DNA of 32,933 nt from Saprospiraceae bacterium. GTDB taxonomy: Bacteria > Bacteroidota > Bacteroidia > Chitinophagales > Saprospiraceae. Both the position numbers and the translations under genes were made by a program. Under the pieces are notes generated by a model, which was not told the origin of the DNA, searched no databases, and was given only the letters and a program-made list of their open reading frames with translations. Position 1 is the stretch's first letter; every line of letters begins with the position of its first letter. Shown in pieces: positions 7,576 to 15,972 of the stretch. The stretch covers positions 1 to 32,933 of the forward strand of contig JAJTEZ010000018.1 in assembly GCA_021298335.1 (NCBI GenBank), in the 5' to 3' direction.

Positions 7576-8580
7576 ATGATGAGTAAAGTTTTACAATTAA
7601 TGGCCGCAACACACCCAATCGTTCTGGATGTGACTATCAGGGATGGTGGGTACCTGAATGGCTGGAATTTTACATGGCAGGAAATGCAACTTGCCTTTGA
7701 AACCGCCTTCGATTGCGGGGCAGATATCGTGGAGATTGGGTATCTGGATGACAGGCAAGGCCTACCGGTTGCATCTTCATGGCAACCAGAAGAGCTGGTG
7801 AAACTCGACCCGATTCGTTCCAGGGGTCTGCTTGCTGCCATGTGTCGCCCAAGCGTAGAGACACCAATAGAGGTACTTGAAAAGCGCAAGGGATTGATTG
7901 ATCTTATTCGAATACCCGTAGATCTGCGTAATCCCTCACTCGCCAATCAGCTCGGTTTGAACTGCAACAAGGCCGGAATTCCTTTTTCATACAATTTAAC
8001 AAATATCAGTTGCTATTCAGCAGAGCAAATAAAAAATGCTTTTACTAAACTTTCAGACAATGCTGCAGCTGTATATATTGCCGACTCAAGAGGGGCCTTA
8101 TTGCCAGTATGGATCAATGAAATTTTTGACACCCTTGCCTCGGTCAGGGAATCAAGATTTGGCTACCACGCACACGATAATCTTTCTTTGGCAATAGAAA
8201 ACACTGCAGCTGCATTGTCCTGGGGTGTTGACTTTATTGACGGCTCTCTGTTTGGAATTGGCCTGGGAGGCCGGAATCTTGATTTACAGGATGCAATTCA
8301 CCTTGTGAAAGAAAGCCGTCCTGATATCTTACACAAGCCCATGCAGTCGTCATTGAAAGAAGAAAGTTTTGGCGTCCCAGGACGTGGAAATGAAATGCCT
8401 ATGTATCGCCTGACAGGTGAAAAAAACTTTAAAATGGAGTGGGCCATGATGATGTCAGAAAAATTAGGTCAGGAGGCTACGTGTGAAATTTTGCAAAATT
8501 TACCGGATGACCCCATGTTTTTGCCTCAGGAATTGCGGCCGCATGTCAAAGAAGATCAATGGAAACAGTTAGTATGGTAG
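7576..8580 (+). CDS. DRE-TIM metallolyase (HMG-CoA lyase / hydroxy-oxovalerate aldolase-like)
   Basis: A 334-residue TIM-barrel carbon-carbon bond enzyme of the DRE-TIM superfamily (isopropylmalate synthase, HMG-CoA lyase, 4-hydroxy-2-oxovalerate aldolase). It has VTIRDGGYLN (19-28, metal Asp23), IVEIGY (51-56), the metal-binding HAHDN (198-202) and a glycine-rich GIGLGGRN (227-234). The opening resembles 4-hydroxy-2-oxovalerate aldolase relatives found in polysaccharide loci rather than isopropylmalate synthases, and no C-terminal regulatory domain is present. An ATG at 7579 is an equally good start. The reaction is probably a divalent-metal aldol or Claisen condensation or cleavage. With the HMG synthase-like, BKACE and A-PCP proteins it forms a C-C bond-making set; its exact substrate is unknown. 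It overlaps the next gene. Confidence 0.8.
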   Translation: MMSKVLQLMAATHPIVLDVTIRDGGYLNGWNFTWQEMQLAFETAFDCGADIVEIGYLDDRQGLPVASSWQPEELVKLDPIRSRGLLAAMCRPSVETPIEVLEKRKGLIDLIRIPVDLRNPSLANQLGLNCNKAGIPFSYNLTNISCYSAEQIKNAFTKLSDNAAAVYIADSRGALLPVWINEIFDTLASVRESRFGYHAHDNLSLAIENTAAALSWGVDFIDGSLFGIGLGGRNLDLQDAIHLVKESRPDILHKPMQSSLKEESFGVPGRGNEMPMYRLTGEKNFKMEWAMMMSEKLGQEATCEILQNLPDDPMFLPQELRPHVKEDQWKQLVW

Positions 8581-8876
8581 TCAGGATGCGTATTTACAAT
8601 ACATCGGAAAGAAAAATCGATTCCGACAAAGTATTTTATGAGCTCGTAAAACCGGTCCATGAAAAATACGGTGCCAAATTTCTCGGTCGGTACATCGATG
8701 CAAAAGGAAGGTATGTTGTGCTGTGGGCATACCCATCAGAACATGCACTGAACGAAATCCAAAAGCTGGTCGCGGAAGACGAAGACACCATCAAACATGC
8801 AGAGATCAGAAAAAACTCAGGTCTGCATGGTGTGGATTTTGAAGAGTTTATTTTAGAATCAACAGAACCAAGTTAA
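8574..8876 (+). CDS. small protein resembling NIPSNAP/dimeric alpha-beta barrel
   Basis: A roughly 100-residue protein. The ATG at 8574 is chosen because the core strand VVRMRIYN follows directly and the overlap with the previous gene is then 7 bases; an ATG at 8559 would add five residues. The pattern of a first beta strand, a helix (VFYELVKPVHEKYG), a strand (FLGRYID), an aromatic strand (YVVLWAYPS) and a final helix (ALNEIQKLVAEDED) fits the ferredoxin-like dimeric alpha/beta barrel, close in style to NIPSNAP. No catalytic residue can be assigned. Its tight coupling to the aldolase gene suggests it serves the same pathway, perhaps as a small cyclase, isomerase or stabilising partner (inference). 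The family call is tentative. Confidence 0.5.
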   Translation: MVVRMRIYNTSERKIDSDKVFYELVKPVHEKYGAKFLGRYIDAKGRYVVLWAYPSEHALNEIQKLVAEDEDTIKHAEIRKNSGLHGVDFEEFILESTEPS

Positions 8877-8899
8877 GGAGTTATTATCCCTCCGGAAAG

Positions 8900-10570
8900 A
8901 TGAATTTCATCAGGTTTTCTTCAACATTCATGAGATTGCTCACATCAGGCATATACCTGGTTCTGATTTTCATTTTTCCATTTTTCTTTATTTTAAAAGG
9001 CATCCATTTTACTGATGAACCATACCAAATCCTGTGTATGCTTCAGTTGATTGAGCCAGATGTATTAAGTTTCCTTCATCCAGTTGTTGGAAAGGTCTTG
9101 TCAGATATTTTTCCCGGCAGGGTTGTTGATTTCCGGATTCTGGCCTATCTCATGCAGTTGCTCATCTTTGCTGCACCAGTCGTATACCTACTACGAAAGA
9201 AACTGGATTCGCATACCTTACTTTTCTGGATTGCGTTTTCAGTTATACTGCATACTTCCAGAAGTTCGTATATGATTAGCCCATACACTCTGTCTACGTT
9301 GATTAAAGTTTTAATCTTACTGTTCGCCTACGCCTGGATGAAACATCAAGAAAGAGGATTATTACTGCTACTGGGCATCCTGTCGGCAGTTAATATGGCG
9401 TTCAGATTTCCGGAAATACTCACTATTGGGATTATTGGCATCTTTATCACTATGATTGGTCAAATGGATGGAAAAACTGCGCTGCAACGTCTATGGGATG
9501 TAAGCATTTACTTGATTTCTGCGATTCTGTGTTATTTGGTCATGTACATGTATGTTATGGATATCGATGTATTAAATACTTCCAACATTTTTTTTCATAT
9601 CACAGAAGGAATTCGGGAACAACAAACATTCAGCCAGTCACACTCAACTTTCAACTTACTCAAATCTTATGTTAAGGATAGCTTGGTTTTAGGCATTATT
9701 ATCGCATGTTTTAGTCTTTTTCTTTACATTATATTGCGAAATAAAAAAAATAAATTTGTATATTTTGCCATATACGTTATCGTCTTAGTTACTAGTATGA
9801 CCGCAAATATGACAACGTATGGAACAGGATTGTCATTGATGTTTAGTGCTTTATTTCTAATTGCCTCAGTCTTTCTATTATACAACAAAAGCCTGGAAAC
9901 CAAAGAAAATATCTGGGTAGTCTTACTCATTATAGTTGCTTTTATAACATCTGCCGGGTCAAGTACAGGATTTCTAAAGCTTTCATATTGCTTGTTGCCT
10001 TTTCTACCTGTAATTTTAGTTGAATTACATCAACACCTTTCTGCTTCAAACAGACGTATTGTAATGAACTTGGTTGTTTCGTTCATGGTTTGCTTGCCCG
10101 TTGCGAAAATAGGTTTTGGAAGAGCGTATGAAGACGGAGCATTTTTACAACTCAGAAGCCAGGTAAACCATGCCAAGCTTGAAGGCTTGTATACAACAAA
10201 AGCAAGAAAAAAAAGGATTGAACATGTAATCCAAGTAGTTGATTCGATAAAAAAAATAAGTCCTGAAAGAAAAATACTCTATTACGGCGGTGATTCCTGG
10301 TTGTATTATGTACTTTCTGAGACAGCATTGCCGTCCAGAGTTTCATTTAGGATGCCTGTGGATCAGGCTGATCACTGCCGCATAGTAACAGGATGGCTAA
10401 GGCAGGATAACTCACAGCCATATCTTGTACTCATCGGCGAAAGTATCAGGCGAAAAATGCCACTTCCCAAATCCATGCTCCGAGATTCGTTGATTGCACT
10501 TGACTACTCAGTCCTTAGAAAGGAAAATGGCTTTGCTGTATTTGAAAAAATAAAATCCGTCTCAAAATGA
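8900..10570 (+). CDS. polytopic membrane protein, probable GT-C glycosyltransferase
   Basis: A 556-residue integral membrane protein with about ten or more hydrophobic segments, starting with a long one at residues 14-34. Asp39-Glu40 in HFTDEPYQ sits just after the first membrane segment. An acidic pair in this first outer loop is the hallmark of GT-C enzymes (ArnT/PMT/GT39-like), which use polyprenyl-phosphate sugars outside the cytoplasmic membrane. A soluble tail follows from about residue 440. Overall similarity to characterised enzymes is not evident, so the family is a topology-based inference. Its stop overlaps the next start (ATGA at 10567), coupling it to the aminotransferase gene. 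A Wzy-like polymerase is an alternative but fits less well because of the DE motif. Confidence 0.6.
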   Translation: MNFIRFSSTFMRLLTSGIYLVLIFIFPFFFILKGIHFTDEPYQILCMLQLIEPDVLSFLHPVVGKVLSDIFPGRVVDFRILAYLMQLLIFAAPVVYLLRKKLDSHTLLFWIAFSVILHTSRSSYMISPYTLSTLIKVLILLFAYAWMKHQERGLLLLLGILSAVNMAFRFPEILTIGIIGIFITMIGQMDGKTALQRLWDVSIYLISAILCYLVMYMYVMDIDVLNTSNIFFHITEGIREQQTFSQSHSTFNLLKSYVKDSLVLGIIIACFSLFLYIILRNKKNKFVYFAIYVIVLVTSMTANMTTYGTGLSLMFSALFLIASVFLLYNKSLETKENIWVVLLIIVAFITSAGSSTGFLKLSYCLLPFLPVILVELHQHLSASNRRIVMNLVVSFMVCLPVAKIGFGRAYEDGAFLQLRSQVNHAKLEGLYTTKARKKRIEHVIQVVDSIKKISPERKILYYGGDSWLYYVLSETALPSRVSFRMPVDQADHCRIVTGWLRQDNSQPYLVLIGESIRRKMPLPKSMLRDSLIALDYSVLRKENGFAVFEKIKSVSK

Positions 10571-11637
10571 TTCCGGTTACCCGTACATTTCTGCCTCCAC
10601 TGGAGGACTATATGAGACAAGTTGCCCGGGCATACGATAACGGCTGGCTCACAAACAGAGGAGAATTGGTAAAGGAGCTCGAGCAAACATTGTGCAACCA
10701 TCTTCACATCAGAGATGGTAAGGTCATTGCAATGACAAATGGCACGATTCCCCTCCAAATTGCTGTAAAAGTACTGGGAAGAGGCGGGGAAATCATTACC
10801 ACACCCTTTAGTTATGTGGCTACGACATCCTCGATTGTCTGGGAGGGTTGTACGCCTGTTTTTGTCGATATTCATCCGGACTATCTCACCATTGATGAAA
10901 CAAAAATAGAAGCAGCGATTACGAATAAAACCACCTGCATACTGGCTACCCATGTCTATGGAAATCCGTGCCATGTGGAAGAAATCGAACGTATTGCAAA
11001 ACAATATAAATTATCTGTTATTTATGACGCAGCCCACTGCTTTGGTGTAAAATACAAGGGCAAAAGTATCTTCGAATATGGCGATGTCAGTACCTGCAGT
11101 TTTCACGCCACAAAGGTTTTTCATACAGGGGAAGGAGGAGCCATATTTTGTCAGGATGAAGACCTGTGTAAAAAATTATTTTACAGCCACAATTTTGGCC
11201 ACGATGGTCCCCTGGCTTTTCATGATGTGGGAGTCAATGGAAAAATGAGCGAATTACAGGCTTCAATGGGACTGGCAGTACTTCCTTTTGTTGACAATAT
11301 TCTGGAATCCAGGAGGAAGTCAGCCACTCGTTATTTTGAACTGTTGCAACGCAAAAAAGTCGCCACACTCACGTTGCGAAACGGTGTTGACTGGAATTAC
11401 AGCTATTTCCCTGTCCTTTTTTCGGATGAAGATGCTCTTTTGAAAGCCGAAAAAGCAATGCAACTGGATGGTATTCTGCCCCGAAGGTATTTTTACCCTT
11501 CACTAAACCGTCTCCCCTACGTAAGTCAGGTGTCGTGTCCTGTCGCAGAAGACATTGCTGGCAGGGTGTTATGCCTGCCTCTTTATCATAGTCTTACAGA
11601 AGAAGAGCAGATTCAGGTGGTAAGCCACCTACCGTAA
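10567..11637 (+). CDS. DegT/DnrJ/EryC1/StrS-family sugar aminotransferase
   Basis: A 356-residue PLP-dependent aminotransferase for nucleotide-linked keto sugars. The Schiff-base lysine is Lys183 in SFHATKVFHTGEGG, and the PLP-ring Asp is Asp154 in IYDAAHCFG. ITTPFSYVATTSS (77-89) and the opening TFLPPLEDY, followed by GWLTNRG, are typical of the family. Length is normal and the start overlaps the upstream stop by four bases. It should convert a 3- or 4-keto-dTDP/UDP-sugar to the amino sugar, which the acyltransferase encoded 31 bases downstream could then acylate. The dehydratase that would make the keto sugar is not in this window. Confidence 0.9.
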   Translation: MIPVTRTFLPPLEDYMRQVARAYDNGWLTNRGELVKELEQTLCNHLHIRDGKVIAMTNGTIPLQIAVKVLGRGGEIITTPFSYVATTSSIVWEGCTPVFVDIHPDYLTIDETKIEAAITNKTTCILATHVYGNPCHVEEIERIAKQYKLSVIYDAAHCFGVKYKGKSIFEYGDVSTCSFHATKVFHTGEGGAIFCQDEDLCKKLFYSHNFGHDGPLAFHDVGVNGKMSELQASMGLAVLPFVDNILESRRKSATRYFELLQRKKVATLTLRNGVDWNYSYFPVLFSDEDALLKAEKAMQLDGILPRRYFYPSLNRLPYVSQVSCPVAEDIAGRVLCLPLYHSLTEEEQIQVVSHLP

Positions 11638-11668
11638 CGCTTCGCTGTATATTTTAACTTATAGATAC

Positions 11669-12376
11669 GTGCAAAGTAACGATCGGGATAATACAACTAC
11701 CCAAGAGGTGGATGAAATCAAAAAAGAGCTCATTCTGTATGGCGTTGGGAGCACGGCAGAATTTCTGTGTTATTATTTCAAAAAAGCAGGCTGGAATATC
11801 ATTGCGTTCACCGTAGATAGATCATGGTGCAAACAAAGCCACTTGCTGGACATCCCTGTTTGGCCTTTTGAAGACATAGATACGTATAGAAACCCCTCAG
11901 ATTGTCAGATTTTTATAGCAGTGGGGCCGACCGGACTGAACCAGGTGCGAAGAAAGAAACTGGATGAGGCAGTGAGTAAAGGGTTTGTACCGGTCAGCTA
12001 TGTGAGTGCAGAGGCAATGCTTTGGGATGGTATGGACATATCTGAACACTGCAAAATAGGAGAAAGAACGATTTGTCAGCCCTTTTCTGTGATTGAAGAT
12101 AATGTGATGATTGGAAGTCAGTGCCTGATTGGCCACCATACACGTGTTGGCAGTGATTCTTTCCTGGCCTCAGGTGTGATGACTGGCGGAAATGTGCGCA
12201 TTGGCGAGGGTTCTGTCATTGGTACGGGAGCCATCATTAAAAATGACGTCGTCATCGGAAAAGAATGTATCATTGGTGCAGGAGTCACCCTGCTTCAGGA
12301 TGCTCCGGATGGGAGTGTCTTTATGAATGTGGGCTCACAAAAACTGATCATCAGCAGTAGACAGGTGCCATTATAA
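11669..12376 (+). CDS. NeuD/PglD-like sugar acyltransferase (left-handed beta-helix)
   Basis: A 235-residue acyltransferase with a GTG start. The N-terminal domain (about 14-100) is the Rossmann-like PglD_N/NeuD domain, ELILYGVGSTAEFLCYYF and IFIAVGPTG, which binds the nucleotide sugar. Hexapeptide repeats from about residue 125 form the beta-helix (CKIGERTICQPFSVI, VRIGEGSVIGTGAIIK). IGHHTRVGSD carries the catalytic-type histidines. It lies directly after the aminotransferase gene, the classical pairing for making N-acylated amino sugars. Donor specificity (acetyl-CoA or an unusual acyl thioester) cannot be decided; a carrier-protein cassette upstream keeps the second option open. Confidence 0.85.
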   Translation: MQSNDRDNTTTQEVDEIKKELILYGVGSTAEFLCYYFKKAGWNIIAFTVDRSWCKQSHLLDIPVWPFEDIDTYRNPSDCQIFIAVGPTGLNQVRRKKLDEAVSKGFVPVSYVSAEAMLWDGMDISEHCKIGERTICQPFSVIEDNVMIGSQCLIGHHTRVGSDSFLASGVMTGGNVRIGEGSVIGTGAIIKNDVVIGKECIIGAGVTLLQDAPDGSVFMNVGSQKLIISSRQVPL

Positions 12377-12382
12377 AAAAAT

Positions 12383-13732
12383 ATGAATCCAACAAGTCCG
12401 CCCATAATTCTGATCCTCTGTATGCACCGGTCCGGTAGTTCTCTTGCTGCACAGCTTGTAAATAATTCAGGAGTTTTTATGGGTGAGGCACTTGCGAAAG
12501 GAAACCATTATAACCCTGATGGTTATTTTGAATACACTCCTCTAGTGCGTTTTCATGAAAAAATGCTTGAACATCTGAGCATCACCTGGTATCTTCCCTA
12601 CAAAGAACTACCCTTACAATCGTTGCTGGAAAACTTTGGTGATGAGGCGAGAAATCTGATCGAAGAAATGGATCGGTCATTGATGCCCTGGTGCTGGAAG
12701 GACCCCAGGATGGCAATTTTTCTTCCATTTTGGGAAATATTATTCGAAGGGCGAAGTGTTTACAGCATTGTCACTTCGAGAAATCCTGCTGCCATTGCCG
12801 CATCACTTCAACAAAGAAGTCAGTTGCCTGAATTCCATAGCCTGGCACTTTGGGAGCACACATTCCTCCGTATTTTGACTTTTCTGTATGACAAGCAGCG
12901 ATCTTTTCTGTTATTGCCATACGAATCATTCATTGAAAATGCAGAATCTGCTTGTCGAGAACTCATAGATTTTCTCAGCCTCACGTTAAATCTAAACAAT
13001 AGACCAGATGATGTTCAGAAACTGGCAGAACTGGTGAATTCTTCCCTCAACAGACAAAAAAAGGCTGAGTTTCTGCCTCTTTCAATAAGCCAACAGAAAA
13101 TTCTGCAATGGACCGAAACAAAAGCCCCGGCTTTCACAAAAGAACAAATGACAGTTCAGTTGGCCTGGTTACATGAATACTTTGCTCTTTTTCAAAACAA
13201 TCCATCCGAAATAAAAAAAGATCTTGTTTTAAGGTTATACTGGAAGGTAGATGAAGCTGTCAAATTTTCCCCGGAGCAGTGCGTAACGTCGCAAATTCAG
13301 CAATCATCTATAGAATTCAAATTTGAACATATAATTTCAATAAAGCAACTTCGATTTCTTCCTGGAAACGTTCCTTGCAGCATAAAAATTAATGAAATTT
13401 TCGTGTTTCAGGAAAGGTATGAAATTCTTCCTTTTCAAGTGTCTGGGTCCAATGCAGCTTATCAGGAACACGGTAACTTTTATTTTACAGAACATTATAA
13501 CTGGCTTGATCTGGATCTGGAGAAATCCTACGATGGGGTCACAATGATTAAAATTAGTTTCACAAATTTCAGTACTGGTGTGGATTTTGCTAAAATACTG
13601 GTAGAGAAAAACCAGAAAGCTTTGAACAAACTAGAGTTCAAGTACGATCAATTGATTTGCAGATCTGGAGAAATCCATTGGCTTCTGAGGCAACTTATCA
13701 AGCGCATCAAAAAAAAGTTTTTGAAATTTTAA
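12383..13732 (+). CDS. sulfotransferase with C-terminal accessory domain
   Basis: A 449-residue PAPS-dependent sulfotransferase-family protein. The N-terminal 5'-phosphosulfate-binding loop is HRSGSSLAA (15-23); the WCWKDPRMAIFLP segment (103-115) and the 3'-phosphate-binding SRNPAAIAASL (132-142) follow in correct order. Residues about 281-411 form an extra, beta-rich region (LRLYWKVDEAVKFS, FKFEHIISIKQLRFLP) like the small beta-sandwich domains attached to some glycosyltransferases and glycan-modifying enzymes; the C-terminus is very basic (KRIKKKFLKF). It probably sulfates a sugar of the glycan in the cytoplasm before export. The acceptor sugar is unknown. It starts 6 bases after the acyltransferase gene. 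Confidence 0.8.
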   Translation: MNPTSPPIILILCMHRSGSSLAAQLVNNSGVFMGEALAKGNHYNPDGYFEYTPLVRFHEKMLEHLSITWYLPYKELPLQSLLENFGDEARNLIEEMDRSLMPWCWKDPRMAIFLPFWEILFEGRSVYSIVTSRNPAAIAASLQQRSQLPEFHSLALWEHTFLRILTFLYDKQRSFLLLPYESFIENAESACRELIDFLSLTLNLNNRPDDVQKLAELVNSSLNRQKKAEFLPLSISQQKILQWTETKAPAFTKEQMTVQLAWLHEYFALFQNNPSEIKKDLVLRLYWKVDEAVKFSPEQCVTSQIQQSSIEFKFEHIISIKQLRFLPGNVPCSIKINEIFVFQERYEILPFQVSGSNAAYQEHGNFYFTEHYNWLDLDLEKSYDGVTMIKISFTNFSTGVDFAKILVEKNQKALNKLEFKYDQLICRSGEIHWLLRQLIKRIKKKFLKF

Positions 13733-13879
13733 GATCTAAAAGATGATATCTACACAAGGAAAATTTCATTTATACCGCATGAGAAAGTCATATTTTTTAC
13801 AATGATTATTCCTCATCAGAATTCTCCATTTTACATTGATAATCAGTCACTTGAAAAGTGAAAAAATAAAAACAAACAC
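13733..13879. other. intergenic spacer before the ABC exporter genes
   Basis: AT-rich spacer of 147 bases with no coding potential. A short perfect inverted repeat, CACTT-GAA-AAGTG, lies at 13848-13860 just before the exporter ATPase start. No TAnnTTTG box is visible. An internal promoter for the exporter is possible but not shown. Confidence 0.3.
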
Positions 13880-14632
13880 GTGCATCAACCCGCGATAGAG
13901 ATACTTAACCTCACCAAGACGTTTAAACTATACAGCAATCAAAAAGATCAATTGCTGGATTATATCCTTCCGTTTACTGCTCCACGTTACCGCCCCTTCA
14001 CTGCCCTTGAACCATTGTCGCTGGACATCCCTCACGGAGAAGTATTTGGCATTATTGGCAAAAACGGCAGCGGCAAATCTACACTCTTTAAAATTCTTGC
14101 CTCAGTGATGAGTCCTACAAATGGTAGCTTCACGATACATGGTAAGCTGACCGCACTTCTCGAACTGAGCGCCGGATTCAATAAGGACTTAAACGGCATT
14201 GAAAATCTGTATTACCTTGGGGCAATCCAGGGAATCCGGCGGGAAGAAATGGAAGAAAAAATGGAAGACATCATTCGCTTTGCTGAACTCGGTGACTACA
14301 TGTATCAACCTATACGTATGTATTCATCCGGCATGCAATCCAGGCTTGCCTTTTCCATGGCGGTACATGTGGATCCTGAGATATTGATTTCCGATGAGGT
14401 ATTATCCGTCGGTGATGTGCGATTTCAGCAAAAATGCCATCGCAGAATCCGTGAGATGAAGGAAATGGGAAAAACTATCCTGCTCTGTACACACAATCTG
14501 GGCGCCGTGCGTGAATTTTGTGACAGGGCCCTTTGGTTGCATGAAGGGAAAATGATGGCCATCGATAATGCAAAAGATGTATGTGATGCCTATGAGCCGT
14601 TCATGTTATTAAAAACCAACCAGGCTGTGTAG
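13880..14632 (+). CDS. wzt: polysaccharide ABC exporter ATPase (Wzt/TagH/KpsT type)
   Basis: A 250-residue ATP-binding subunit starting at GTG. It has Walker A GKNGSGKST (60-68), signature SSGMQSR (149-155), Walker B ILISDE (168-173, catalytic Glu173) and switch His205 in CTHN. The long insertion before Walker A (residues 20-45, with LLDYILPFTAPRYRPFTALEPLSLDI) and the AGF motif (98-100) are typical of O-antigen and teichoic acid exporters. It should power export of the finished lipid-linked glycan with the permease at 15163. The C-terminal carbohydrate-binding domain usual in O-antigen Wzt is missing from this protein and appears as the next gene. Gene order (ATPase before permease) is the reverse of the common wzm-wzt order. 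Confidence 0.9.
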   Translation: MHQPAIEILNLTKTFKLYSNQKDQLLDYILPFTAPRYRPFTALEPLSLDIPHGEVFGIIGKNGSGKSTLFKILASVMSPTNGSFTIHGKLTALLELSAGFNKDLNGIENLYYLGAIQGIRREEMEEKMEDIIRFAELGDYMYQPIRMYSSGMQSRLAFSMAVHVDPEILISDEVLSVGDVRFQQKCHRRIREMKEMGKTILLCTHNLGAVREFCDRALWLHEGKMMAIDNAKDVCDAYEPFMLLKTNQAV

Positions 14633-14649
14633 GCACGCAAAATCATTCT

Positions 14650-15147
14650 TTGCCTGAGCCCCTTTCATCCTATATCTGGACTAATTTCGAATCTGGAACT
14701 TTACTACCCGTTCATTTTCAAATGGCGAGCATGACGGAACAAAACCTGACAAAAACACAAGTTTCAGGTGGTGAAACGATTAGGCTTTCGTTTGGTGTTT
14801 TCACAGATACAACGAAGGAAAGTGTAGAGTTGAAAATCACCATCAATGGCAAGTTTGGCATACCGCTACTTATTCTGTCAAATCAGGAATTCAATGAAAA
14901 CATCGACTTGCATCACGGACATATAAACCTGATCCATGTAGATTTCACCATTCCCTTTCTCACAAATGGCACCTACACAATCAATGCTGAATTATTTCAG
15001 CAAGATGGAGACGACCAGATTTTACTGGCTAATGTATATGAAGCACTGGCTTTCCTGGTCAAAGAACCTGAACAGCGAAATAATCAGAAAGCACAACTGA
15101 GAGTGCCACACGCCTCGTTTCACACTGATTTTTGTTCTATTTCCTAA
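14650..15147 (+). CDS. stand-alone Wzt C-terminal-like carbohydrate-binding protein
   Basis: A 165-residue beta-rich protein, probably from the TTG at 14650, 17 bases after the ATPase stop and in a different frame. The core GGETIRLSFGVFTD (about 40-53), VELKITINGKFG and the spacing of strands to NGTYTINAELFQ match the Wzt C-terminal domain, the immunoglobulin-like module that recognises the O-antigen terminus before export. In known Wzt proteins it is fused to the ATPase. Here the frame is open back to 14596, overlapping the ATPase end by 37 bases, so a shift of frame would restore a fusion. It could be a genuine split protein, a frameshift mutation, a sequencing error, or programmed frameshifting. 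The tail from about residue 140 is polar. Confidence 0.7.
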   Translation: MPEPLSSYIWTNFESGTLLPVHFQMASMTEQNLTKTQVSGGETIRLSFGVFTDTTKESVELKITINGKFGIPLLILSNQEFNENIDLHHGHINLIHVDFTIPFLTNGTYTINAELFQQDGDDQILLANVYEALAFLVKEPEQRNNQKAQLRVPHASFHTDFCSIS

Positions 15148-15162
15148 CGTATTATTGAGACC

Positions 15163-15969
15163 ATGGCATCAGTTTTTATATTTATTCGCGAATTATTCCA
15201 GCAACGATATATCTTTTTCACACTTGTCAAACGGGACTTTCAAAACCGCTATCTTTCTTCGGCCATTGGATTACCCTGGGCATTTGTACAACCTGTTTTC
15301 TATTTGTTATTTATTGGGTTTGCATTGCATTTCGGCCTTCGGGGTGCAGGGGCCAAAGGAGGTGGCATTCAAATGCCGCATTTCACGATTGCCATGATTG
15401 CCTGGCTATATATCAGTCAAACGATGAATGCGTGCACCAGATCCCTGACAGATTATGCATACATCATAAAAAAAACGAGTTTTAATGTGAGTTTTATTCC
15501 ACTTGTAAAGATTTTTTCCGGCTTGATTATACATTTATTCATGATATTGATTGTATTATTCACGTTGATAATAATCTACAAAGTATCCCCTACGTTGCAC
15601 TGGTTTCAAATCATCTATTACCTGTTTTCTACTATCATTTTATTATCGGGTATCGCCTGGCTTGTGTCATCAGTCAACGTGATTTTTAAGGATATGGGGC
15701 ATGCTGTCCAGCTGGCTGCGTCCATGCTTTTTTGGGTGACACCCATAATATGGTCTTATGAAAAGCTTCCCGGAAACTATAAATATATAGCATTGCTGAA
15801 TCCTTTTTTTTACATCACAGAGGGGTATCGGTTTACCTTTCTGAAGCAAACTTGGTTTTTTGCTTACGCCGAAATGAATCTTTATTTCTGGTCTGTCACC
15901 AGTTTGATCTTACTTTTGGGTGTCGTAACATTCCGAAATTTACGAAAGGAGTTTGGAGATTATTTGTAA
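15163..15969 (+). CDS. wzm: polysaccharide ABC exporter permease (Wzm type)
   Basis: A 268-residue ABC-2 family permease with about six hydrophobic segments. The amphipathic N-terminal stretch VKRDFQNRYLSSAIGLPWAFVQPV (residues about 22-45) is the cytoplasmic coupling region typical of Wzm, KpsM and TagG. IWSYEKLPGNYKYIALLNPFFYITEGYR near the C-terminus is the conserved re-entrant/periplasmic segment of the family. With the ATPase and separate carbohydrate-binding protein just upstream it should export the lipid-linked glycan across the inner membrane. It starts 15 bases after the preceding stop. No Wzx flippase or Wzy polymerase is evident in the window, consistent with ABC-dependent export. 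Confidence 0.9.
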   Translation: MASVFIFIRELFQQRYIFFTLVKRDFQNRYLSSAIGLPWAFVQPVFYLLFIGFALHFGLRGAGAKGGGIQMPHFTIAMIAWLYISQTMNACTRSLTDYAYIIKKTSFNVSFIPLVKIFSGLIIHLFMILIVLFTLIIIYKVSPTLHWFQIIYYLFSTIILLSGIAWLVSSVNVIFKDMGHAVQLAASMLFWVTPIIWSYEKLPGNYKYIALLNPFFYITEGYRFTFLKQTWFFAYAEMNLYFWSVTSLILLLGVVTFRNLRKEFGDYL

Positions 15970-15972
15970 AAA

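Noticed and set aside
7464-7946. Minus-strand frame of 160 codons across the A-PCP and aldolase junction
   Set aside because: It overlaps two well-supported plus-strand genes, and its translation matches no family I recognise.
14606-14632. Programmed -1 frameshift signal joining the Wzt ATPase to its C-terminal domain
   Set aside because: The run TTATTAAAAACC is not a proper X XXY YYZ slippery heptamer in the ATPase frame, and no clear downstream stimulatory structure was seen. The split itself is reported.
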